64,000 bases of DNA from an uncultured Verrucomicrobiales bacterium (lineage in GTDB: Bacteria; Verrucomicrobiota; Verrucomicrobiia; Verrucomicrobiales; Akkermansiaceae). The stretch covers positions 1-64,000 of the forward strand of contig CALCWC010000108.1 in the NCBI GenBank assembly GCA_937905985.1, in the 5' to 3' direction. Made by a program: the position numbers and the translations under genes. The notes under the pieces were generated by a model. The model saw only the letters and a program-made list of their open reading frames with translations. It did not search any database and had not been told where the DNA came from. Below are positions 47,581-55,170 of the stretch, piece by piece (the stretch's first letter is position 1; each line of letters begins with the position of its first letter).

Positions 47581-48057
47581 ATGGCAACCGCATCCACAAC
47601 ATCTCCGCCGCACTTGGTTTTCCTGAAGCTGCTCAATCTTCTGGACGACATGCGTCGCGAGTGTGTGCACAACGTGAGTGCGGGCCAGCTCAAGAAGATG
47701 CTGGGGCTCACCATGCGCCAGGGTTCGGCCATTTCCCAGCTCAAGCTCATGCTGGCGGACCAGCCGGCGGGCGTGCCGCTCAAGGCGCTGGCCACCCGTA
47801 TGCAGATGTCCGTTCCCGCCACCTCCCTGTTGGTGGAGGGTATGGTCAGAAAGGGCTTTTTCGAGCGCCACCCCAACCCCGATGACCGCCGCTCCGTGCT
47901 CATTGTGCTCTCGGAGCGCGGCATGTCCATGTTCCATGAGGTGTACGGCTATTTCCGCGATATGCTGGACGCCGCCGCGGCGGATATCACCCCGCAGGAG
48001 ATGGAGGCCCTGGATTCCGTGGTGCACAAGCTGGAGCAGCGCCAGGCGGCCAAGTAA
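47581..48057 (+). CDS. MarR-family transcriptional regulator
   Basis: 158 residues. Winged helix with the MarR pattern LTMRQGSAISQL, LKALATRMQMSVPATSLLVEGMVRKGFFER, then the wing NPDDRRSVLIVLSERG. The flanking helices for dimerisation are present. Its own operator is not obvious. fabI is convergent and 26 bases away, so fatty-acid control is possible but unsupported. Confidence 0.87.
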   Translation: MATASTTSPPHLVFLKLLNLLDDMRRECVHNVSAGQLKKMLGLTMRQGSAISQLKLMLADQPAGVPLKALATRMQMSVPATSLLVEGMVRKGFFERHPNPDDRRSVLIVLSERGMSMFHEVYGYFRDMLDAAAADITPQEMEALDSVVHKLEQRQAAK

Positions 48058-48082
48058 ACAATCAGCGCCGCCGTCGCGGGGA

Positions 48083-48877
48083 TTACATCCCCATGATGGA
48101 GTACCCGCCGTCCACGTACAGCACCTGACCCGTCACCGCCGCCGCGGCGTCGGATGCCAGGTAGGCGGCCATGGCCCCCAGCTCGTCCTGCGTGCAGGAG
48201 CGGTGCAGGGGGGCTTTTTCCTGATAGAGCTTGAGCATGGTGGTGAACCCGCTCACGCCGCGCGCGGCAAGCGTTTGCACGGGACCGGCAGAGATGCAGT
48301 TCACGCGGATGGGAGCCTCCCGCTGCGCCAAATCGTAGGCGAGGTAGCGCGTGCAGGATTCCAGCGCGGACTTGGAGACGGCCATGAGGTTGTAGTTGGG
48401 CACCACGCAGCGGCTGGCGTGGTAGGTGAGCGCGGTGATGCTGCCGCCGTTGGTCATGAGCGGTGCCACTCCGCGCGACAGCGCAATGAGCGAGTACGCC
48501 GAGATGTCCAGCGAGCTGCGGAAGGCCTCGCGCCCGATGTCGGAGAAATGCCCCTCCAGCGTGCCCGCCTCGCGCGGCGCAAAGGCGATGGCGTGCAGCA
48601 GCATGTCCACACGCGGCGTTTGCTCCGCCACAAAGCGGAAAAAGTTTTCGATGGATTCATCGCTCGCCACGTCCAGCTCGCACAGCGGCGAGTCCTCCCC
48701 AAAGTGCTCGTGCACCAGCTTGGCCACGCCTTCCTTCAATCGCTCTCCCTGATAGCTGAATATCAGCCGCGCACCCGCCGCATGCCAAGCCTTGGCTATG
48801 CCGAACGCGATGCTCCGGTGGTTCGCAACCCCAGTTACAATTCCGACTTTTCCTTCCAATGGTTTTTCCGCCGTCAT
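48083..48877 (-). CDS. fabI: Enoyl-ACP reductase
   Basis: 264 residues. NADH-dependent last step of the fatty-acid elongation cycle. The FabI-type cofactor loop GVANHRSIAFGIA (16-28), SYQGERLKE, HAIAFAP, and the active site Tyr152/Tyr162/Lys169 (the FabI Y-x6-K arrangement in VPNYNLMAVSKSALE) are present. C-terminal VLYVDGGYSIMGM is standard. It has its own strong promoter. Confidence 0.94.
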   Translation of the reverse strand: MTAEKPLEGKVGIVTGVANHRSIAFGIAKAWHAAGARLIFSYQGERLKEGVAKLVHEHFGEDSPLCELDVASDESIENFFRFVAEQTPRVDMLLHAIAFAPREAGTLEGHFSDIGREAFRSSLDISAYSLIALSRGVAPLMTNGGSITALTYHASRCVVPNYNLMAVSKSALESCTRYLAYDLAQREAPIRVNCISAGPVQTLAARGVSGFTTMLKLYQEKAPLHRSCTQDELGAMAAYLASDAAAAVTGQVLYVDGGYSIMGM

Positions 48878-48885
48878 GGTATGTT

Positions 48886-48914
48886 ATTCTACCCCGTCGG
48901 CAGCCTGATTTCAA
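48886..48914 (-). promoter_or_regulatory. fabI promoter (leaderless)
   Basis: Minus strand TTGAAA, 17 bases, TAGAAT, then 8 bases to the ATG at 48877. Confidence 0.7.
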
Positions 48915-48930
48915 GCAAAATGCGGCTGCG

Positions 48931-51030
48931 TCACCCTGCGATTTCTCTCAAACGGATGACGCAGGACTGGTGGGGGCGGTTCCAATGGATGGGGATGCCC
49001 GTGAGCAGAAGGTGGTCTACACCGATGGTTTGGGTGTTGAGGGGGCAGCGGGTGCCGGTGGCATCCGGCATCAGCTCCTCTATGGAGTAGCGGGCGGCGG
49101 GGTTCAGGCCTGCCAGGGGGATGCGGGTGTGCTGGTCCGTGTAGGCGCGCTCCGTGGTGTAGCAGAGCAGCAGGGCCTCGTTCTTGTGGCGGTAGAGCAC
49201 GGCGCAGTCGGGACCTTCGTAGGGGGAGACGAGGCGGTACAATTCGCCGAGCTGCACGATGGGACGCAGTTCCTTGGCCAGGGCGATGCGTTCGCGGATT
49301 TCCGCGGCGTCTTCCTCCGACACGGCGCGGGGGTCCAGCTCCAGGCCAAGGCGTCCCATGAGCGCCACGTCGAAGCGGAATTTGAGCGAGGTTTCCCGCC
49401 CGGTGTAGAGGTTGGGGCTGGCGGTGACGTGGCAGCCGATGGCATTGGCGGGCAGGAAGTGGATGGCGCTCCACTGCATGAACAGGCGGTCGTGCGCGTC
49501 CGTGTTGTCGGAGAGCCAGAATTCCTCATGGAACGCCGCCGCGCCCAAATCCAGCCTGCCGCCGCCCGCGGAGCAGCATTGGAACGTCACATCGGGATGC
49601 CGTTCGCGCAGCCGCCGCATGCCGTCGTAGTAGTTGCGGATGTAGTCGAAGAACAGGTTGCCCTGCATGTCGGCGGGCTGGTGCGTGGAGCCGGTGTCGC
49701 TCATCTTGCGGTTGCAGTCCCACTTCACGTAGCTGATGCCGGGGGCGGATTGCAGGACATCGGACACCATGTCGGCGGGTTGCACGGCGGGGTTGGCGAG
49801 GTCCAGCACGAGCTGGTGGCGCTCCTCCCGCGGCTGCACGCCTGGCAGGCGGATGGCCAGCGCGGGGTTCTGCTCATACAGCGAGCTGCGGGGGCTCACC
49901 ATCTCCGGCTCCATCCAGATGCCGAAGTCGATGCCGCATTGGTGCGCCTGCTCCGCGAGCGCGGGCAGCCCGTGCGGCAGCTTCTCCGCATCCGGCATCC
50001 AGTCGCCCAGCGATGTGGTGTCGTCCTTGCGCTTGCCAAACCATCCGTCGTCCAGCACGAAAAGCTCCACGCCCAGCTGCGCGCTCTTTTGCATCATGGC
50101 GTGCAGGGTGGCCTCGTCCACATCGAAATGCACGCCCTCCCAGCTGTTGAGCAGGATGCGGCGCGTCTCGTTGCCGCGCGGGATGGTGTGTTTCCTCAGA
50201 TGCCGGTGCAGGCGGCGGGAGGCATCCCCCTTGCCGCGTGTGCTGAACACCTGCACCGCCGTGGGCAGCACGATTTCCGTGCCCGCTTCCAGCATGTGCG
50301 GCGCGTGGGAGAAATCGTGCCCCATGCCCAGGTACAGCTGGCCGTAGGTGCTGTGCTTGAAGGTGAGTGTGTAGTTGCCGCTCCATGCGAGCGCGCCCAG
50401 GATGCAGCAGCCGTGCTCCTCCTGCGCGGGGGCTCCCAGCGACACGATGAACCCCGGCGTGCCCTCTTGCGCGCACTTGATGCCCGTGGTGCTGCCCACC
50501 GAAAGCGTGTTGCCGGGCAGCAGCTCCTGCTCGCGGAGGTAGTTCTCGCCCGCCCATCCGCCGCGGAACGTGGTGACGTGGTAGGCCTCCGCGCGCACGG
50601 GAAGGGCGGAGGAAAGCGCGCGCAGAATCTCCACGCGGCCTTGCGAGCCGTTGCTCAGCGCGGCATCTTGCGTGAGCACGCCTTCCTCCCACAGCCGCAG
50701 CCTCAGCGTCAGCACGATGTCGGGGTGGCGCGGGTCCGCCAGCCTTGCGGTGAGGGTGTTTCCCTCCTGCCGCACGTCCACGGCGCGCAAATCCCAACCG
50801 AGCGTTCCATCCGGCAGACGCAGGTGGTACGCGAACTCCCCGCTGTAGTTGCCCCACAGCGCGCGGGAGTCGAAATCCGTGGCGGCCGGCGGCCACTCGC
50901 ACGCGGGTGATGCAAAGGCATCGTCCGCCACCGCAAGCGGCGCGCCGAAGTACGACAGCAGCAGCTTGCCCGCCTCCGAGCGGCGCAGGGAGACTTGCAC
51001 GTCAGCCGTTCTCAGGTGGTAGCGGTCCAT
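48931..51030 (-). CDS. GH36 alpha-galactosidase
   Basis: 699 residues from ATG 51030; no signal peptide, so cytoplasmic. GH36 layout: N-terminal beta-supersandwich, then a (beta/alpha)8 barrel with LNSWEG, LFVLDDGWFGKR, IWMEPEMV, the nucleophile Asp in YVKWDCNRK (near 437) and the acid/base Asp in SDNTDAHDR (near 507), then a C-terminal beta-domain. It hydrolyses alpha-1,6/1,3-linked galactose from oligosaccharides such as raffinose or host glycans. Last gene of the BI-1 / R3H / TPR-like / GH36 run. Confidence 0.92.
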   Translation of the reverse strand: MDRYHLRTADVQVSLRRSEAGKLLLSYFGAPLAVADDAFASPACEWPPAATDFDSRALWGNYSGEFAYHLRLPDGTLGWDLRAVDVRQEGNTLTARLADPRHPDIVLTLRLRLWEEGVLTQDAALSNGSQGRVEILRALSSALPVRAEAYHVTTFRGGWAGENYLREQELLPGNTLSVGSTTGIKCAQEGTPGFIVSLGAPAQEEHGCCILGALAWSGNYTLTFKHSTYGQLYLGMGHDFSHAPHMLEAGTEIVLPTAVQVFSTRGKGDASRRLHRHLRKHTIPRGNETRRILLNSWEGVHFDVDEATLHAMMQKSAQLGVELFVLDDGWFGKRKDDTTSLGDWMPDAEKLPHGLPALAEQAHQCGIDFGIWMEPEMVSPRSSLYEQNPALAIRLPGVQPREERHQLVLDLANPAVQPADMVSDVLQSAPGISYVKWDCNRKMSDTGSTHQPADMQGNLFFDYIRNYYDGMRRLRERHPDVTFQCCSAGGGRLDLGAAAFHEEFWLSDNTDAHDRLFMQWSAIHFLPANAIGCHVTASPNLYTGRETSLKFRFDVALMGRLGLELDPRAVSEEDAAEIRERIALAKELRPIVQLGELYRLVSPYEGPDCAVLYRHKNEALLLCYTTERAYTDQHTRIPLAGLNPAARYSIEELMPDATGTRCPLNTQTIGVDHLLLTGIPIHWNRPHQSCVIRLREIAG

Positions 51031-51043
51031 GGTGGAAGAAAAA

Positions 51044-51772
51044 TCATTCTGCCTGACGCGCCTGTCGGCGTGCCATGCGCAGGCGTTCGCGCTCATCGTG
51101 CGCCTTGCGGCCGCAGGAGGATTCGGGGTCCAGGTCGCGCACGGCCTCCAGCGCGGCGATGGCCTCCAGCAGCTTGGCCTCCGTTTCCGGCGTGTGTGCG
51201 CCGTTGGCGCGGTAGCCCTGCGCATACTCCAGCATCAGCAGAGGGTAGAGCGCACCCAGTCCCAGCTCCTGCCACGCCTTCGGATTGTTCACGGCGCGGT
51301 CCATGAGCTTGCGGCAGTCGGCAATGTTGGCGCGCACGCGCTCGGGTGTCTGTTCCAGCAGGGTAAGGCGGGCGTACAGCAGGTAGCTGTCGGCATCGAA
51401 GTCGCGCTTCTCCTGCTCATGCCGGCGCGTGGGGGATTGTGCGGCCTCCCGCGCCTTGGCGATGGCCGCCGCATCCAGCTTGTGGAGGGGCAGGGCGGCA
51501 TACGCGCCCTGTGCGTCCGATATCACCACGCAGGGCGGCTGCACGGCGCCGTTGCGGATGGCCTCCGCGGCGCTCTCCGCATCTTCCAGGGTGGCGTTCT
51601 TGTCCTTCAGCTGGCGTTGCACGCAGTCCGCGGCGGGATCCGCCTTCTGCACCAGCTCCATTTGCTTGGCGCAGCGGGAAACCGGTGTGCCGTTCTGCAC
51701 GTAGAACGTGTAGGTCTCGGCCGACAGCGGAAGAACTGCCGACAACCACAGGACTGCCGGCTTCCAAGGCAT
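51044..51772 (-). CDS. Exported TPR-like protein of unknown function
   Basis: 242 residues. A short signal peptide (MPWKPAVLWLSAVLPLSA) is followed by helical sequence with TPR-like pairs near the C-terminus (NPKAWQELGLGALYPLLMLEYAQGY, EAIAALEAVRDLDPES). Cys pairs are scattered. The start overlaps the upstream R3H gene stop by one base (TAATG), so the genes are coupled. I do not recognise the family. Confidence 0.65.
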   Translation of the reverse strand: MPWKPAVLWLSAVLPLSAETYTFYVQNGTPVSRCAKQMELVQKADPAADCVQRQLKDKNATLEDAESAAEAIRNGAVQPPCVVISDAQGAYAALPLHKLDAAAIAKAREAAQSPTRRHEQEKRDFDADSYLLYARLTLLEQTPERVRANIADCRKLMDRAVNNPKAWQELGLGALYPLLMLEYAQGYRANGAHTPETEAKLLEAIAALEAVRDLDPESSCGRKAHDERERLRMARRQARQAE

Positions 51773-52230
51773 TAGTCTGCGCGGGAAATGGTGATGCGCT
51801 TGAAACGGGAGTCCGTTTCCTCCGAGCAGGTGCGGATGCCGGGGATTTCCGCCAGCGCGTTGTGCACCAGGCGGCGCTGGTACGCGTTGAGCTTCTCCAT
51901 CTGCAGTGGCTTGCCCGTCTCCAGCACGCGCTCCGCACGGGAACGCGCACGGCGCAGCAGCTTTTCTTCCGCGCGCTCGCGGTAGTGGTCGCAATCCAGC
52001 CGCACGCGCGGCGCGTCCTCCCACTCTGCCTGCACCAGGCGGTTCACCAGGTACTGCAGGTCGTCCAGGCGGTCGCCTTCCTCGCCGATGAGGAAGCGGG
52101 CGTCCGGGCTCTCGATCATGATTTGCACGCTGTCCTCATAGGGCTGGGTTTCAAGCTTGAATTCAAAGCCCAGCGGGGTGAGGATGCTGGTAGCGGCTTC
52201 TGTGGCCAGTGTGGCGAGTTTTTCGTTCAT
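51772..52230 (-). CDS. Jag/KhpB-like KH-R3H RNA-binding protein
   Basis: 152 residues. KH-like part with FLIGEEGDRLDDLQYLVNRLV (the I-G-x-x-G-x-x-L loop with E-E in place of basic residues) and an R3H domain (LNAYQRRLVHNALAEIPGIRTCSEETDSRFKRITI region). KhpB-type proteins bind RNA and affect cell division in Gram-positives. It lacks the Jag-N domain. In most genomes it sits beside yidC and rnpA; here it follows a BI-1 gene instead. Confidence 0.82.
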   Translation of the reverse strand: MNEKLATLATEAATSILTPLGFEFKLETQPYEDSVQIMIESPDARFLIGEEGDRLDDLQYLVNRLVQAEWEDAPRVRLDCDHYRERAEEKLLRRARSRAERVLETGKPLQMEKLNAYQRRLVHNALAEIPGIRTCSEETDSRFKRITISRAD

Positions 52231-52261
52231 GGCTGGATTGGTCTAGGTTGATGAAAGGGAA

Positions 52262-52960
52262 TCAGTCCCTGCTGCCCAGGATGCGCAGCAGGTACAGGAA
52301 CAGGTTCAGGAAGTCCAGGTACAGCGTCAGCGCGCCCATGATGGCGCCCTTGCGGCGGATTTCCTCGTCCTCGCAGTACAGGCCCTCCTGCAGGATTTTC
52401 TGCGTGTCGTACGCGGTGAAGAGACAGAACACGATGACGCCGATAACGGAAACCGCGAGGTCAAACGTGCCGTTGCCCCAGAAGATGTTGATGACGCCCG
52501 CCACAATGAGACCGATGAGCGCCATGATGAGCATGCGCCCCATGCCTTGCAGGTTGCGCTTGGTGAAGTAGCCGTAAACGGACATGGCACCGAACATGCC
52601 TGCCGTGCAGCCGAAGGCCAGTCCCACCGAGTGCTGCGTGTATGCCTGCAGCACCGGGCCCAGGAAGAGACCCTCCACCGCGGAGAACAAAATCAGCAGC
52701 AGTCCCAGTACCGCCGCCGGAAGCGCGCGAGCCCCGAAGCTCATCACCAGGATGATGCCCAGCCCGCCCAGCAGCAGCATCCACGGATGCTCCGCCGCAA
52801 ACATCATGGCATCCAGGTTGTGCGTGGTCCAGGATGCCACCCCGGCTGTCACCAGCATGGTGGCCGACATCCAGAGGTAGACCTTGTTCAGATATGCCTT
52901 GGCCAGGGATGCATCCTGCTCCCCGTATATTTCTCCTTGGGTGTAGATGGGATTTTCCAT
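52262..52960 (-). CDS. Bax inhibitor-1 (YccA/BI-1) family membrane protein
   Basis: 232 residues from ATG 52960. Seven hydrophobic segments with the family blocks GLFLGPVLQAY, SVYGYFTKRNLQGMGRML, and the C-terminal FCLFTAYDTQKI followed by ALTLYLDFLNLFLYLLRILG. Members are pH-sensitive Ca2+ leak channels or protease modulators. It leads a four-gene run (R3H, TPR-like, GH36 downstream). Confidence 0.9.
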   Translation of the reverse strand: MENPIYTQGEIYGEQDASLAKAYLNKVYLWMSATMLVTAGVASWTTHNLDAMMFAAEHPWMLLLGGLGIILVMSFGARALPAAVLGLLLILFSAVEGLFLGPVLQAYTQHSVGLAFGCTAGMFGAMSVYGYFTKRNLQGMGRMLIMALIGLIVAGVINIFWGNGTFDLAVSVIGVIVFCLFTAYDTQKILQEGLYCEDEEIRRKGAIMGALTLYLDFLNLFLYLLRILGSRD

Positions 52961-52967
52961 GCGTGCT

Positions 52968-52995
52968 ATTTTACCAGCGCAACCCCTGAAGTCAA
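52968..52995 (-). promoter_or_regulatory. BI-1 gene promoter (leaderless)
   Basis: Minus strand TTGACT, 16 bases, TGG-TAAAAT, then 7 bases to the ATG at 52960. Confidence 0.7.
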
Positions 52996-53093
52996 CAACG
53001 CGGTGTGTCAGAGTGTGGAGATTGATGGAACACATGCTGATGGTACGGGTGAATGAGGACGGATGATTGGCTGGATGCTGTCTTTGTTTGCTC

Positions 53094-53123
53094 TTGAAAG
53101 GGGGTGCCGCCCCGTGCTAGAAT
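53094..53123 (+). promoter_or_regulatory. coaE-rho promoter (leaderless, GTG)
   Basis: TTGAAA (53094-53099), 18 bases, TGC-TAGAAT (-10 at 53118-53123), then 6 bases to GTG 53130. Confidence 0.7.
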
Positions 53124-53129
53124 GACCGC

Positions 53130-55037
53130 GTGAAAGTTATTGTGGTAACAGGCGGCATTGCGTCAGGTAAGTCTACCGTGGTTGAACTTTTGAAGGAGTT
53201 CGGCGAGGAGGGCGTGGAATGCTTCGATTGCGACGCTGCGGTGGCGGAGCTGCAGCAAACCGGGCGTCTCTCGCGCGACCTTGTTGCCGCGTTTGGCCCA
53301 GACGCGCTGGATGAAAAGGGCCAGGTGAACAAGGCGTTTTTGCGGAAATTGGTGCAGAACGATCCCGAGAAACGCGAGGAATTGAACCATCTGATACATC
53401 CGAAGCTGGCGGAGATGTTCCGCGAGGCTCAGGCTGCCGCTCGTCAGCGCGGGGATGTGCATACCTTCCTGCTGGATATTCCCCTGTACTATGAGAGCCC
53501 GGTGGTGTTCGGCGACGAGCACACCATCGTGTGCGTGACGGCTGTGTCCCCGGAGACCCAGGTGGCGCGCTTGATGAAGCGCGACGGCATTGGCAAGCGC
53601 GGGGCCAAGGCGTTCATCGCCGCCCAGATGACAACCCAGGAAAAAATCGACCGCGCCAACGTGGTTTTCTGGAACGAGGGCTCTCCAGACTACCTGAAGC
53701 GTCAGGTGGAGCTTTTCTACGCCACGGAGCTGGCCAGCGAGGCCAACGCCATGCACGCCCGCCACATCGTCATTGACCTCAATGAGCTGCGCGTCAAGCC
53801 GCTCAACGAGCTGCAGCGCCTGGCCGTGGCCAAGGGCCGCAAGGCATCTCAGAGCAAGCCGCGCCCGGAGCTGGTGGCAGAGCTGGCGCGCACCTACCTT
53901 TCGGAGGGCAGCCAGGTGTTCGCTAGCGGCGTGCTTGAAATCGGTAGGGACAATGTGGCCTTCCTGCGCGACCCCGCCCGCAGCTTCCGTCCCAGCGCGG
54001 ATGACCCCGTGGTCCCCCACAGCCTGGTGCAGAAATACGGCCTGCGCGTGGGCAACAGCGTGAAGGCCCGTCTGCAGCTGGTACACGACAGGGTTTCCGA
54101 GCGTTCCGTGGTTGCAGAAGTCATCACGGAGATTGAGGGCAAACCCGCAGAGGAATACGTGCAGCCCAAGGATTTCGAGCACCTGACCCCGCTTATCCCC
54201 ACCAAGCGTCTTCTGCTGGAGAACCCGGACATCAAGTCGCCAGCCATGCGCGTGCTCGATATCATCACCCCGCTTGGCATGGGGCAGCGAGCCCTGGTGG
54301 TGGCACCGCCGCGCGGTGGCAAGACCGTGCTGCTCAAGACAATGGCGCGTTCCCTGCGGGCGAACTACCCGGAGTCCACGCTGCTGGTGCTGCTTCTGGA
54401 CGAGCGCCCGGAGGAGGTGACCGACTTTGAGGAATCCCTGGATGCCCCCGTGTATGCCTCCACGTTCGATGAGCCTTCCCGCCGCCATGCGCAGCTGAGC
54501 GATATGGTGCTGGAGCGTGCCCGCCGCCTGGTGGAGCAGGGGAAGGACGTCATCATCATGCTGGATTCCCTGACCCGCCTTTCCCGCGGCTACAACGCCA
54601 ACCAGGTTGGTGGCCGCACCATGAGCGGCGGTTTGGGTTCCGGCGCGCTGGAGAAGCCCCGCAAGTTTTTCGGAGCCGCCCGCAGCATCGAGGAGGGCGG
54701 CAGCCTTACCATCATCGCCACCTGCCTTGTGGATACCGAATCCCGCATGGATGAAATCATCTTCGAGGAATTCAAGGGCACCGGCAATATGGAGATACGC
54801 TTGGACCGCGAGCTCTCCGAGCGCCGTATCTACCCCGCCATCTCCATTCCCCAGAGCGGCACCCGCAACGACGACCGCCTCTACCACCCCGACGAGATGT
54901 CGCGCATCCTCCAGGTGCGCCGCCAGCTTGCCTCCCTGCCGGGTTGGGAGGGTTTGGAGACCCTGCTGCGCAACATTGCCAAGACACAGAACAACGCAGA
55001 GCTCCTGCTCAAAGGGCTCACGATTGCTTCCCGCTGA
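53130..55037 (+). CDS. coaE-rho: Dephospho-CoA kinase fused to transcription terminator Rho
   Basis: 635 residues in one frame. Residues 1-205 are CoaE (last step of CoA synthesis): P-loop GGIASGKST (8-16), DCDAAVAELQ, LLDIPLYYE, RLMKRDGI. Residues about 214-635 are Rho: Rho_N-like helices (ELRVKPLNELQRLAVAKG), the RNA-binding CSD (GVLEI at 267-271 to FEHLTPLIP), Walker A PPRGGKTVL (393-401), Walker B IIMLDSLTRLSR, and the R-loop/C-terminal GSLTIIATCLVDTESRMDE block. No stop or frameshift separates the halves and no internal start context is evident near residue 214. Both halves keep their catalytic motifs. The GTG start follows the -10 box by 6 bases. Confidence 0.92.
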   Translation: MKVIVVTGGIASGKSTVVELLKEFGEEGVECFDCDAAVAELQQTGRLSRDLVAAFGPDALDEKGQVNKAFLRKLVQNDPEKREELNHLIHPKLAEMFREAQAAARQRGDVHTFLLDIPLYYESPVVFGDEHTIVCVTAVSPETQVARLMKRDGIGKRGAKAFIAAQMTTQEKIDRANVVFWNEGSPDYLKRQVELFYATELASEANAMHARHIVIDLNELRVKPLNELQRLAVAKGRKASQSKPRPELVAELARTYLSEGSQVFASGVLEIGRDNVAFLRDPARSFRPSADDPVVPHSLVQKYGLRVGNSVKARLQLVHDRVSERSVVAEVITEIEGKPAEEYVQPKDFEHLTPLIPTKRLLLENPDIKSPAMRVLDIITPLGMGQRALVVAPPRGGKTVLLKTMARSLRANYPESTLLVLLLDERPEEVTDFEESLDAPVYASTFDEPSRRHAQLSDMVLERARRLVEQGKDVIIMLDSLTRLSRGYNANQVGGRTMSGGLGSGALEKPRKFFGAARSIEEGGSLTIIATCLVDTESRMDEIIFEEFKGTGNMEIRLDRELSERRIYPAISIPQSGTRNDDRLYHPDEMSRILQVRRQLASLPGWEGLETLLRNIAKTQNNAELLLKGLTIASR

Positions 55038-55079
55038 CGCCGCGCGCTCTTTTTTCCTAATCTCATCCTCATCCTCATT

Positions 55080-55107
55080 CCCCGTGTATCCCGCACGGGG
55101 ATTTTTT
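55080..55107 (+). terminator. coaE-rho terminator
   Basis: CCCCGTG (55080-55086) / CACGGGG (55094-55100) followed by A and six T. Confidence 0.85.
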
Positions 55108-55170
55108 CACGTCCTTTCCCCGCGATTATCCTTTACAAGGAGGCCCGCTTAGTGCATCCTTGCCGCCGAC

